Origin: Carettochelys insculpta
Lineage: Eukaryota > Chordata > Testudines > Carettochelyidae
Length of the DNA stretch: 64,000 nt
Reading direction: 5' to 3'
Assembly: GCF_033958435.1 (NCBI RefSeq)
Contig: NC_134152.1
Location: forward strand, 15,238,001-15,302,000
The translations under genes were made by a program, and so were the position numbers. A model generated the notes under the pieces. That model ran no database searches. It was not told the DNA's origin and saw nothing but the letters and a program-made list of their open reading frames with translations. Shown here piece after piece: positions 10,803 through 19,877 of the stretch. How positions within the stretch are numbered: position 1 is the stretch's first letter; each line of letters starts with the position of its first letter.

Positions 10803-12744
10803 CATACAGATCCAGGGCTGCGCCATCACTACCATCGCACAAGGTCATCCGAAGCAGCTATTTCACCATCGCCTCCAACCATTCTACGACCAGTGGCAAA
10901 GGATCACCACAGACAAATGGGTGCTGGAGATCATAGCCACGGGGTACGCCATCCTCTTCCAGTTGCTCCCACCATCGCGACCTCTGCCCAAGCCCCACCT
11001 CCAGGAGGCCTCCCATGTAGCCAGGCTCAGGCACGAGGTGGCCCATCTCGTGCTCATAGGGGCGGTGGAAAGGGTGCCGGAGCAACTGCAAGGAAAAGGG
11101 TTTTACTCCCGGTATTTCCTAACGGAGAAAAAGACAGGAGGCTGGAGGCCCATCTTAGACCTTCGCGGCCTCAACAGGTATCTGCGCAAACAACGTTTTC
11201 GGATGATCACGATTGCCTCCATCCTTACAGCACTGGACGATGGAGATTGGTTCGCAGCCCTCGATTTACAAGACGCGTACTTCCACATAACCATCCATCC
11301 GGCTCACCGGCGATTTCTCCGGTTCATGGTAGGCAACGAACACTTCCAATACAAAGTCCTACTGTTTGGCCTCTCCTCGGCCCCCAGAGTCTTCACCAAG
11401 ACCTTGGCAGTGGTGTCAGCCTACCTGCACAGACAGGGGGTATTTATTTTCCCGTATCTGGACGACTGCCTGCTCAAAGGGGCCTCGAAGGGGGAGGTTC
11501 TCCGCATGATACGCGTCACAGCAAACACGTTCTCCTCACTTGGCCTGGTTATCAATCTGGCAAAATCAAAAATAGACCCCACACAGGACATAGAGTTCAT
11601 AGGGGCTCGCATAAACTCGATCACGGCGAGAGTATACCTACCAGAGGCTCGCTTTCGAGCCATCGGTTCCCTCGTGCAAGTCATCACCTTCAGCCCTACG
11701 GTGCCGGTCTTGACGTGCTTGCAGCTGCTGGGCCACATGGCAGCGGCAACGTTTGTGGTACAAAACGCCAGGTTGCACATGCGCAGCATGCAGCACTGGC
11801 TGGCCAGTGTATACAAACCGGCAGTACACACCGTTCACAGGGCGGTGTCGCCCACACCCGGGGTGCGCAAATCCCTGCAATGGTGGGTAAACCCCAGGAA
11901 CTTGCTAACAGGGGTACCCTTCCATCAGCCGCAAATCTCGGTTTTCCTCACCACAGATGCCTCCCTCATAGGGTGGGGAGCGCACATGGGCAAAGAGGTG
12001 ACTCAAGGACTGTGGTCACCCACGGAACAGTCACTACACATCAACGTACTGGAGCTCAGAGCAGTGTTCAACGCCTGCAAACACTTTCGAGACCACATAC
12101 AAGGCAAAGTCGTCGGGATCAGTACAGACAATACCTCCACCATGTTTTATATAAACAGGCAAGGAGGAGCTCAATCCCGTGCCTTATGTGCGGAAGCAAT
12201 CTGTTTATGGAACTGGTGCATCACCCACGATATAATCTTGAAAGCCTCATACTTGCCGGGTGTGCACAACGTGAAGGCAGACCAGCTGAGCAGGCGTTTT
12301 GCGCTCACACACGAGTGGCAGATTCGTCCCGATCTGCTACGGTCGATTTTCCACGCATGGGGGTTTCCCCAAATAGATCTGTTTGCCACTCAGCACAACA
12401 AGCAATGCCCACGGTTCTGCTCCAGAGCAGGACTGGGCTGGGGGTCCCTGGGGGACGCGTTCGCGATCCAGTGGGGGGGCCCCCTGCTTTATGCGTTTCC
12501 TCCCACAGTGCTGATCCACAAAGTTTTGCAAAAAGCCAGGAGGGAAAGGGCCCGGATGATCCTGATAGTCCCAACGTGGGATCGCCAACAATGGTTCCCC
12601 CTACTCCTGTGCATGTCGGACCGTCCACCGATGCCTCTTCCGGCGGCGCCGGATCTGCTCACGCAAGCCCAGGGGTCCATAGTGCATCCGCACCCCCAAA
12701 GCCTGCGACTGCAAGCGTGGCTAATCCATGGCTCAGCTCCCTAG
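10510..12744 (+). CDS. pol: DIRS reverse transcriptase-RNase H (up to 744 aa)
   Basis: This uninterrupted frame encodes the polymerase of the element. Counting from the ATG at 10510, the RT core runs from about 165 to 410, with the LDLQDAYFHI motif A at 251-260 and the catalytic YLDD at 316-319. RNase H follows with a full acidic set: D483 (TTDAS), E515 (NVLELR), D540 (STDNT) and D591 (ADQLSR). The tail after RNase H (about 615-700, DLFATQ to PTWDRQQW) is in the place where DIRS elements are often annotated with a methyltransferase-like domain; I could not confirm catalytic motifs for that activity. The first 97 codons overlap gag in the +1 frame and may not be translated; the true start could be reached by reinitiation or frameshifting. 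The recombinase frame overlaps the 3' end. Confidence 0.92.
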   Translation: MTFPSTRRSCLLNQLTRSFIPVKIQEPHSGPWGFTPLHTQRKGTTLSKGGTSTSNSAPSITGVTSKGGISSTSSTELPGDAHNRAVRPRGGAKGHKFDIQIQGCAITTIAQGHPKQLFHHRLQPFYDQWQRITTDKWVLEIIATGYAILFQLLPPSRPLPKPHLQEASHVARLRHEVAHLVLIGAVERVPEQLQGKGFYSRYFLTEKKTGGWRPILDLRGLNRYLRKQRFRMITIASILTALDDGDWFAALDLQDAYFHITIHPAHRRFLRFMVGNEHFQYKVLLFGLSSAPRVFTKTLAVVSAYLHRQGVFIFPYLDDCLLKGASKGEVLRMIRVTANTFSSLGLVINLAKSKIDPTQDIEFIGARINSITARVYLPEARFRAIGSLVQVITFSPTVPVLTCLQLLGHMAAATFVVQNARLHMRSMQHWLASVYKPAVHTVHRAVSPTPGVRKSLQWWVNPRNLLTGVPFHQPQISVFLTTDASLIGWGAHMGKEVTQGLWSPTEQSLHINVLELRAVFNACKHFRDHIQGKVVGISTDNTSTMFYINRQGGAQSRALCAEAICLWNWCITHDIILKASYLPGVHNVKADQLSRRFALTHEWQIRPDLLRSIFHAWGFPQIDLFATQHNKQCPRFCSRAGLGWGSLGDAFAIQWGGPLLYAFPPTVLIHKVLQKARRERARMILIVPTWDRQQWFPLLLCMSDRPPMPLPAAPDLLTQAQGSIVHPHPQSLRLQAWLIHGSAP

Positions 12745-13772
12745 AGAGCACATGCACAGTGGAAGTACAGCAAGTCCTAGAAAGTAGCAGGAGGACTTCC
12801 ACTAGGAAGACCTACAAACAAAAATGGACTCGCTTCACGGCCTGGTGTTCTACCAAACAACTGGCCCCCCTTTCGGTGCCTATACCTACAATTCTAGAGT
12901 ATTTACTGGACCTCAAAAGAGGAGGACTCTCGCTATCCTCGTTAAAGGTCCACCTTGCCGCCATCTCGGCGTTCAGACATGAGGAGGAAGGGCACATGGT
13001 GTTCGCCCACCCTATGGTTACCAGGTTCCTCAAAGGGTTGGTAAACCTCTACCCCCCTCGGAAACCGATTCCACCTTCGTGGAACTTGGACCTGGTGCTT
13101 ACCACACTCATGGGACCACCGTTCGAGCCCTTGGCCACGGTTCCCCTCCGCCTCCTTACAATAAAGACGACCTTTCTTCTTGCAATTACGTCAGCTCGTA
13201 GGGTGAGCGAGCTCGCGGCAGTCATGGCAACGCCACCCTGCACTGTTTTTTCCAAGGAGGCGGTAACCATACGGCTGCATCCAGCCTTTGTTCCCAAAGT
13301 TTCCTCCGAGTTTCACATCAACGAACCTATTGTTCTACCCTCGTTTTATCCAAAGCCTCATAACTCCAATGAAGAGGCGCGCCTACACCTCCTGGATGTG
13401 AGGAGGGCGCTAGCCTTCTACGTAGACAGGACCAAGTCCTTCCGGAAAACGGATAGACTCCTAGTCTCCCTCGCTCCCAAATCGAAAGGAGAAGGTCTCT
13501 CATCGCAGAGAATCTCAAAGCACATTGTATCCTGCATAAAAATGTGCTACGAGCTCAAAAAGACTCCTTTATCGGCCACTCCCAGGGCTCATTCCACCAG
13601 GGCGGTGGCAGCATCAACAGCCTTTTTCAAGGACGTTGCGTTAAAAGACATTTGCAGAGCGGCGACCTGGTCATCCTACGACACCTTCGCCAAACATTAC
13701 GCCCTTCACAGGGTATTCCAAGAGGATACCCGTCTCTCTGCAGTGGTCCTCTCGGGGACAAGCTGCACATAA
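12591..13772 (+). CDS. DIRS tyrosine recombinase (about 393 aa)
   Basis: The product belongs to the tyrosine recombinase (phage integrase) family and should insert the circular DNA copy without making a target duplication. The frame is open from 10893, but only the part after about 12700 looks like the enzyme, so I chose the in-frame ATG at 12591 inside the RT frame. Residues about 60-150 form the SAM-like N-terminal DNA-binding part (TRKTYKQKWTRF). The catalytic residues are all visible: R204 in ARRVSEL (13200-13202), H334-x2-R337 in HSTR (13590-13601), and the nucleophile Y370 in FAKHYAL (13698-13700). The frame stops at TAA 13770-13772, just before the internal complementary region. It overlaps the RT frame by about 150 bases, so translation probably depends on reinitiation, a frameshift or a separate transcript. 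Confidence 0.9.
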   Translation: MVPPTPVHVGPSTDASSGGAGSAHASPGVHSASAPPKPATASVANPWLSSLESTCTVEVQQVLESSRRTSTRKTYKQKWTRFTAWCSTKQLAPLSVPIPTILEYLLDLKRGGLSLSSLKVHLAAISAFRHEEEGHMVFAHPMVTRFLKGLVNLYPPRKPIPPSWNLDLVLTTLMGPPFEPLATVPLRLLTIKTTFLLAITSARRVSELAAVMATPPCTVFSKEAVTIRLHPAFVPKVSSEFHINEPIVLPSFYPKPHNSNEEARLHLLDVRRALAFYVDRTKSFRKTDRLLVSLAPKSKGEGLSSQRISKHIVSCIKMCYELKKTPLSATPRAHSTRAVAASTAFFKDVALKDICRAATWSSYDTFAKHYALHRVFQEDTRLSAVVLSGTSCT

Positions 13773-13811
13773 TCCGATTACCCACCTCCTATCTTGGGTT
13801 ACTGCTGGGTA

Positions 13812-13912
13812 GTCACCTATTGTGGAGCACCCACGGGGACACTCGAAGAAGAAAGAGAAGTTACTCACCGTAGTAACGGTGGTTCTTCGAGATGTGTCCC
13901 CGTGGGTGCTCC
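13812..13912 (+). repeat. DIRS internal complementary region (ICR)
   Basis: The first half (13812-13862) is the reverse complement of the element's left tip and the second half (13863-13912) the reverse complement of its right tip. The two are joined at 'gaagaagaaagagaagtta'. In the DIRS replication model this region templates completion of the two different termini and formation of the circle. Its sequence defines both element ends independently. Confidence 0.88.
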
Positions 13913-13981
13913 ACTTCCCGCCCATCCTCCCCGCTTCGGATCTCTGTTAGTGTTTTGCAGGGGCACCCGAGGCGGTTGGTC

Positions 13982-14180
13982 AAGGAACTGGCGGGGACCG
14001 GATCGTGCACATGGCCAGGAGCGTGCAAGGGAGCGGCGCGCGCCGGCGCATGTGCGGTCCGGCAGAAACTGCTTGGAAGATCCGATCTGCGGCGCCGGGC
14101 GAGCCCGTCACCTATTGTGGAGCACCCACGGGGACACATCTCGAAGAACCACCGTTACTACGGTGAGTAACTTCTCTTTC
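13982..14180 (+). repeat. DIRS right inverted terminal repeat
   Basis: Positions 13982-14145 are the reverse complement of the left repeat. The outer 35 bases up to 'cttctctttc' have no counterpart in the left repeat but are found reverse-complemented in the internal complementary region. This shows that the right terminus extends to about 14180. Confidence 0.88.
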
Positions 14181-14432
14181 CCTAAAGCAGACAAAAGGGT
14201 ATCCTGTCCAAATTCTCAGCCATCATAACTATGTTAAATGAAGCCAACCACCAGCTCTCCAAACACCACCTACTATTAACTCTAAGAACCCATACTACAA
14301 TTCACCCAGAAAATAGTTCTCAAAATTCTACAAACTCATCCACCATGAATCCACCCCAAGGACCTTATGCACGCTTCCCAAGGTACAACAAAATAGGGAA
14401 CCCAGGCAGACCCATCATGTCTAACCATCAGG
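14181..14432 (+). mobile_element. Penelope-like element, segment 2
   Basis: Immediately after the DIRS right end the Penelope reading resumes with LPKADK (14181 on) and, in another frame (14231-14430), LNEANHQLS and then RYNKIGNPGRPIMSN. The last motif matches the conserved LPKIHK-x-G-x-PGRPIVS region of Penelope-like reverse transcriptases. The segment ends where a CR1 3' end begins. Confidence 0.75.
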
Positions 14433-14612
14433 GTGGCTAAGCACTGGGACAAATTGCTAAGGTAGGTTGTGAAATCTCCATCACTGGAGATTTTTAAGAG
14501 TAGGTTAGACACACTCCTGTCAGGAAGGCTGTAGATAATACTTAGTCCTGCCATGAGTGGATTAAATGGTCTCTTGTGGTCCCTTCCTATGATTCTAGGG
14601 TAATCTTACTTA
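14433..14612 (+). mobile_element. CR1 LINE 3' end
   Basis: Starting near 'ggtggctaagcactgggac' the sequence follows the C-terminal and 3' untranslated part of CR1 (EHW-RLP, then 'ctggagatttttaagagtagg'). It ends at 'cctatgattctagg', the usual CR1 tail. It is strongly 5' truncated and inserted into the Penelope element in plus orientation. Confidence 0.8.
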
Positions 14613-14664
14613 CAAAAAAAGGGGAGGGGTTATAGAAGGGAGGAGCAGCTTCTAGAACAAGCCT

Positions 14665-15332
14665 GTACAGTAATCCCTCAAGGTACGCGAGGGTTGAGGT
14701 CCACGCAACCCCTGTAAACCTTGAATTTCGCGTAAGTCAGGGAGAGCTTGGGGAATGGGCTGGGGCCCTGGCGGGGGGCAGGGGCAGCCCATGGCTGCCG
14801 CTTCCCTGGGACTCTGGGTGGGAGCAGCTGCAGCCACTGCTTCCCTGGGGCTCCAGGTGGGGCAATGCCTGCGGCAGAGAGCCAGAGTCCCATGCATGGA
14901 GGGGTGAGCTGGGGCTGTATGTGGTGGCGGGTTGAGCAGGACAGGGGAGGGGTTGAACTAGGGCATGCAGGTGGGGTGAGTTAGAGCCAGGTGGGGTTGG
15001 GGCCTGGGCATGCGGGCAGGTTAGGGTATGGAGGAGAGCCCTAGTCATGTGGCTGGAGCTCCCGCTGGGGGAGGTGAGCTGGGGCCACAGGGTGGAGCAG
15101 TTGGGGGTTGAGCCAGTGGGGGGGTGGGTTTAGCCGTGCCACTCTGGGAAGGGGGTTTTAACCCACCTGGCTGTCCACAGTGGCAGGCAGCTAGGAGAGC
15201 TAAAAGCCTTCCCCCTACTCACCTAGAGAGGTGCCTAGCGCCGCTCTGGGAAGGCAGGGGAAGGGGCTTAGCCTGCCTGGCTGCCTGCAGCTGCAGGAAG
15301 CTAAGCAGGCTAACAGCCCAGCAGCTTCACAT
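14665..15332. mobile_element. Tigger/pogo-like element, probably truncated
   Basis: The left end reads TACAGTAATCCCTCAAGG, close to the TACAGTAAACCCTC terminus of the Tigger-like element at 28995. It is followed by 'cgcgagggttgaggtcc' and a GC-rich core. No clear inverted right end was found before the Penelope sequence resumes near 15333. Open frames on both strands in the core are by-products of GC richness. Confidence 0.5.
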
Positions 15333-15744
15333 TGTGTGAAACTCGCATTCACGATCCCATACCAAGGTCAGCTTCTGCAGTGGAACCGCATGGACAATTA
15401 CATACAAGAAACTCCCAGATCACTGTTCTTCCCTTCACACCTCAAGTCACCATCCAGATTTGCCAAGAAATCTGTTGTCTACAGCCAGGCACTCAGATGC
15501 CACAGAATTATGATCAGAGCATAATGTTCAGGAGTTTTACTTAATACACTTCAAACCCACCAGCCCTGGCAGAGTGTCTCTTTGGTGAAGTTGATCACAT
15601 CACGGAACAGGCTACCAGAATACCTTGAGGGCATCAACTTCATTATAAAACAAAACCTCAAAGCAAAAACAAAAATAAAAAAGAAAGAAACCACTCTGGC
15701 CACATACTGCTGGTTGTCACATATCACCTCACATTGGAACCCAT
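15333..15744 (+). mobile_element. Penelope-like element, segment 3
   Basis: Broken plus-strand frames read SHLKSPSRFAKKSVVYSQAL and then TSRNRLPEYLEGINF. This corresponds to the part of Penelope RT around the SIPYSQALR motif and the region before the GIY-YIG endonuclease. Several frameshifts and stops are present. The segment ends at the target duplication CAT of the Harbinger MITE. Confidence 0.7.
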
Positions 15745-16455
15745 GGCTGCGTCTACACGTGCACGCTACTTCGAAGTAGCGGCACCAACTTCGAAATAGC
15801 GCCCGTCACGTCTACACGCGTCGGGCGCTATTTCGAAGTTAACTTCGACGTTAGGCGGCTAGACGTCGAAGTCGCTAACCTCATGAGGAGATAGGAATAG
15901 CGCCCTACTTCGACGTTCAACGTCGAAGTAGGGACCGTGTAGACGATCCGCGTCCCACAACGTCGAAATTGCCGGGTCCTCCATGGTGGCCATCAGCTGG
16001 GGGGTTGAGAGACGCTGTCTCTCCAGCCCGTGCGGGGCTCTATGGTCACCGTGTGCAGCAGCCTTTAGCCCAGGGCTTCTGGCTGCTGCTGCTGCAGCGG
16101 GGGATTCATGCTGCAGGCACAGGGTCTGCAACTCATTGTCGGCTCTGTGGATCTTGTGCTGTTTAGTGCAAGTGTGTCTGGGAGGGGCCCTTTAAGGGAG
16201 CGGCTTGCTGTTGAGTCCGCCCTGTGACCCTGTCTGCAGCTGTGCCTGGCACCCTTGTTTCGATGTGTGCTACTGTAGCGTGTAGACGTTCCCTCGCAGC
16301 GCCTATTTCGATGTGGTGCTGCGCAACGTCGATGTTGAACATCGACGTTGCCAGCCCTGGAGGACGTGTAGACATTATTCATCGAAATAGCCTATTTCGA
16401 TGTCGCCACATCGAAATAGGCTACTTCGATGTAGGCTTCACATGTAGACGTAGCC
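15745..16455 (+). mobile_element. Harbinger non-autonomous element, 711 bp, copy A
   Basis: The ends are inverted (GGCTGCGTCTACACGTG on the left, CATGTAGACGTAGCC on the right) and flanked by a 3-bp duplication, CAT at 15742-15744 and 16456-16458. Three-base duplications and this terminus type point to PIF/Harbinger. Subterminal palindromes built from 'cttcgaaatagc' and 'cgacgtt' lie at both ends, and the middle contains 'gggaggggccctttaa'. There is no transposase; it must depend on one encoded elsewhere. A second copy of the same length lies at 61326-62036. Confidence 0.9.
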
Positions 16456-17543
16456 CATGTGAGCATCATCAAGCATTACAGTTTATACTTGATGGACATC
16501 CTGAAAGAAATCTCTCTCAACCCTCTTCTTCTGGACCTCAAGTAATCCATATCTTCATTAAAAGCAGGCTCCCCTTAGATCAGGGCATATCAGATCAAAC
16601 CAGGACCACACTCAAAACGTGTTAACATATCTCCATTGCTACAATAATTAACACCTTACACAACACACCTTTCAAAATTCAGGGGTCCTACACATGCCTA
16701 TCACATTGTGTGGTATACCTCATCCTACATGCCCCAATAATAGATATGGGGTGAAATGAGACAGTCACTATGTACTCAGATGAACTCACACAGTAAAAAC
16801 AATAAAAAGATGCTTTTATAAAATGATCACTGCCCATCTGGCCTCTCAGTCCTCATCCTCAAAGGCTAACTGCACACCATCTTCAAAATATGAGCCTGGG
16901 AACTTAAATTCACAACGTTACTAGACACTAAATGCATGGTCTTACTAAAGACACTGGATTTGTCACTTATTAAACATTACATCTCCACATATACTTTTTT
17001 TCCCCTTATGCCTTCAATGGTATTAAGAACTTTGAATCATCTCTGACAATATTTGTTTACAACTTACTTCAAACAATCTGTTCTGTGTTGTGTTCAGTTC
17101 TGAGTACCTTCATATTGAATATTTGTGCTCCACCGATACTCGGAGTACCTTAAGAAGAACTCCTCATAGCTCAAAAGCTGGTCTCTTTCATCACAGATGT
17201 TGGTCCTGTATAAGGCATTACTTAAGTGTCTTGTCACTGGGATAACACCAAAACAGCACAGTATTCAAGTATGCAGAATATGGTATTAAGAACTTTGAAT
17301 CATCTCTGACAATATTTGTTTACAACTTACTTCAAACAATCTGTTCTGTGTTGTGTTCAGTTCTGAGTACCTTCATATTGAATATTTGTGCTCCACCGAT
17401 ACTCGGAGTACCTTAAGAAGAACTCCTCATAGCTCAAAAGCTGGTCTCTTTCATCACAGATGTTGGTCCTGTATAAGGCATTACTTAAGTGTCTTGTCAC
17501 TGGGATAACACCAAAACAGCACAGTATTCAAGTATGCAGAATA
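16456..17543 (+). mobile_element. Penelope-like element, segment 4 and 3' tail
   Basis: After the MITE the sequence resumes with a degenerate C-terminal region (SIIKHYS, then NTLHNTPFKIQGSYTC). It leads to a non-coding tail with 'agctcaaaagctggtctctttc' and 'gatgttggtcc'. I associate this tail with turtle Penelope-type repeats. The final part is duplicated in tandem (17017-17542). The assignment of the tail is by pattern memory and less certain than the coding part. Confidence 0.55.
17017..17542 (+). repeat. Perfect 263-bp tandem duplication
   Basis: The unit beginning 'atggtattaagaactttg' at 17017 is repeated without a visible difference from 17280 to 17542. The two copies abut exactly. The unit is the tail of the Penelope-like element, which is otherwise heavily mutated, so the duplication must be recent or an assembly error. 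Confidence 0.95.
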
Positions 17544-18440
17544 CGCTTAAACTCCTGAGTGCTAATTTTAAGCCTTCAGAACCGAGATTTCGGTGTAGAT
17601 CCATAGTGGCAGACCCACACTTCAGCTGGGGCTCATCTGTACTTTTATAAACTGAATTCATAGTCTGAATGAAAAAAAAAACCATCCCAAACTAAACTAC
17701 ATGCATACAAATGGAAGGAGCAGGTATCATTTTAGATTGTTTTACAAAACTAGTTTTGCTGCGAAATGTTGGGCCTTACATATTTTGGTGCAAATGAAAT
17801 CCCACAAATTGTACTTCAATAGCCTAAAGGAATATATGTAATTAAGGCATGTGCTTTACATGAAACGGGACATTTGATTTGCAGCACCACTCACTTTAGG
17901 GTGCAGAGGTTGAGCAACATACTCCAATATATTGATCTGATCGTTAGAGGTTAAACCAAAATGTTCTCCAGGTTTTGGAGCACCGAGTAAACCTAATCAC
18001 ATTAAAAATAAATAAAAGCTAGAGTGATAAAGATATGCTTTAAATATATAGCCCTATCCATATCTTCTCTCCTGAGCATCTAAAGTTAAACTGTGTTATG
18101 AATGGGAGCGGCAAAGAAAAGCCTAAACTTACCTGGAGAGCTAGGAAAGGGTTAAGCTAACCTGCCTCTGAAAGGGGATTTGGGAGAAAGCGGCAAAGAG
18201 TCAATAGGAACTAGCAGAAAAATTCAAATCTGAAAACGAATCACAGCAGTGTCCTGCCTTTGTTAGAAAGAGAGAAGATAGGAGGATTTGTCCAGGGACA
18301 GCGGGATGAAATCAGCTCTTCCAGAACAGATCTCTGGGCTCATAAGAATGAGACAGTATTTTCAGGAAGAAGGGGCTTCCAGAAGGAGGATTTCCTTCAG
18401 GGAGGTCCCCTCATGAGCTGCACTTCTACACGCTGTTTTG
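17544..18440. other. Unassigned non-coding sequence
   Basis: AT-rich sequence with no long open frame, no paired ends and no recognisable retroelement protein. Confidence 0.45.
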
Positions 18441-18442
18441 GA

Positions 18443-18920
18443 GTCATAGAATCATAGACTGATAGAACAATAGAGCTGGAAGAAACCTAAAAAAGCCATC
18501 AAGTCCAGCCCCCTGTCCTAGGCAGGACCAAACCCATCAGATCAGCCCAGAGAAGGCTTTGTCAAAGGCGAGACTTAAACACCTTCAGGGATGGAGACTC
18601 CACTACTTCCCTGGGTAGACAATTCGAATGCTTCACCACCCTCCTAGTGAAAAAGTTTTTCCTAATGTTCAACCTGGACCTTCCCAACCGCAACTTGAGA
18701 CCATTGTTCCATGTTCTGCCACCCGTGACCACTGTGAACAGCCTCTCTCCAGCCTCTTTGCAACCTCCCTTCAGTAAGTTGAAGGCTGTTATCAAGTCCC
18801 CCCTCAGTCTTCTCTTCTGCAGACTAAACAGTCCCAATTCCCTCAACCTTTCTTCATAAGTCATATGCTCCAGCCCCCGAATTATTTTGGTCACCCTCTG
18901 CTGGACCCTCTCCATGTATC
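18443..18920 (-). mobile_element. CR1 LINE 3' end (RT C-terminus)
   Basis: The minus strand encodes the C-terminal part of the CR1 reverse transcriptase protein from about 18915 to 18562. It includes [35 protein letters not shown] and [18 protein letters not shown]. The 3' untranslated end reads on minus into 'ctatgattctatgactc', the CR1 terminal ATTCTATG repeat. The 118-codon frame is uninterrupted but 5' truncated, so this is a dead insertion of moderate age. Confidence 0.9.
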
Positions 18921-18929
18921 TACATCCTT

Positions 18930-19095
18930 CCTATAATTGGGGGCCCAGCTTCTTCCAGACTCCGAATCATGTGACTGTATGATAATGAGGCACCAGAAAC
19001 TTACATCTGCACCTCATTAGCATTTTCAAGGCCATTAATTACCATGCCGCTTTCAGAACAAGTGGCATGTGTAGAAATGGCCATAAGGTTTATTG
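18930..19095. repeat. MITE fragment (right end only)
   Basis: The phrases 'cacctcattagcattttc' and 'aagtggcatgtgtagaaatggcc' match the style of other Harbinger MITE ends in the window. The matching left end is not apparent, so this is probably a truncated copy. Confidence 0.45.
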
Positions 19096-19877
19096 TCTGG
19101 GGGTTTGGAAATTATGTCTGAGCTGATTATTTGTCCCTTTTGACCCCCTGTTGTAACTAAGAATCTGACCCAGGGGAAAAAAATCCTGTGTTTTGCTTTA
19201 ATTCATGTTTTTAAAGCCATGTACACTGCTTGCAAATATAGTCTTGTTTCAATAATAAAAGTGCTTTTTTCCAAGTATCGGTTAATCCTTTGAGTTCTAT
19301 GAGGCTTGAAACTACGTGCCTGGTCACAGACACATTACCAGAGAGCTCACAACTCCCTACAGGGCTGTTTTTTAACAGGGTGTTCTTGTTATTTCTTGCC
19401 AGCTCCATGGGAAAAGGAGGGTGGGGGCTTTGTCTTCCAGAAAGAGATTCCAAGTGATTTTGTATACTTGGTGGTGCCACCTACTGACTGATTTCAGGGA
19501 AGACTGAAGTCAGGAAAACTTTTCTGTCTCTGGGAACTACAGAGACAGGGTCTAGTAGTGTTTTATTTGTCTAGCCAGCCCCCAATACCTGCACTTGAAG
19601 TGCAAGAGTGGAGAATCAGCTATGACAAACTGCATTGTATGTTTCTGGGCACTTCAGTGCAGCTGTATTTTAGGATATCTCTGAGGCACAAACTTGACCA
19701 AGAAGTGTTACAAATTTTTTTTTCCATGTACATGCATATAGTTTATAGATGGTGGAGGGGCTGAGTACTAACAATATGGTTTTGTCAGTAACAAGTTTGA
19801 GGTTATAAAAACAACCGAAGGAACTTATGGGCTGTGTTCATGAATACTGGTATGTAGTGGCCAATCTAAAAATCTGG
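19096..19877. other. Unassigned non-coding sequence
   Basis: No gene or paired repeat ends were found. The 89-codon minus frame at 19211-19480 and the overlapping plus frames have no domain. Confidence 0.4.

Larger units (their letters stand above)
8081..14180 (+). mobile_element. Full-length DIRS-type YR retrotransposon (~6.1 kb)
   Basis: The element carries the three gene modules of the DIRS order: a gag-like protein, reverse transcriptase with RNase H, and a tyrosine recombinase in place of a DDE integrase. All three frames are open over their whole length. It is bounded by inverted terminal repeats (about 8081-8245 and 13982-14180) and has an internal complementary region (13812-13912) that joins the two ends. 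No target-site duplication is seen, as expected when a recombinase inserts a circular intermediate. The flanks belong to one broken Penelope element and rejoin cleanly. The element is clearly richer in CpG than its surroundings, which fits a young insertion. Whether it is still active cannot be told from one copy. Confidence 0.93.

Noticed and set aside
10893..12590. The N-terminal two thirds of the 959-codon frame that ends in the recombinase
   Set aside because: It overlaps the conserved RT-RNase H frame and is basic, low-complexity translation without domains; the recombinase most likely starts near 12591.
15859..16382. Minus-strand frames of 90-105 codons repeated at 61347-61963
   Set aside because: Their recurrence reflects the two copies of the 711-bp MITE; no conserved protein feature is visible.
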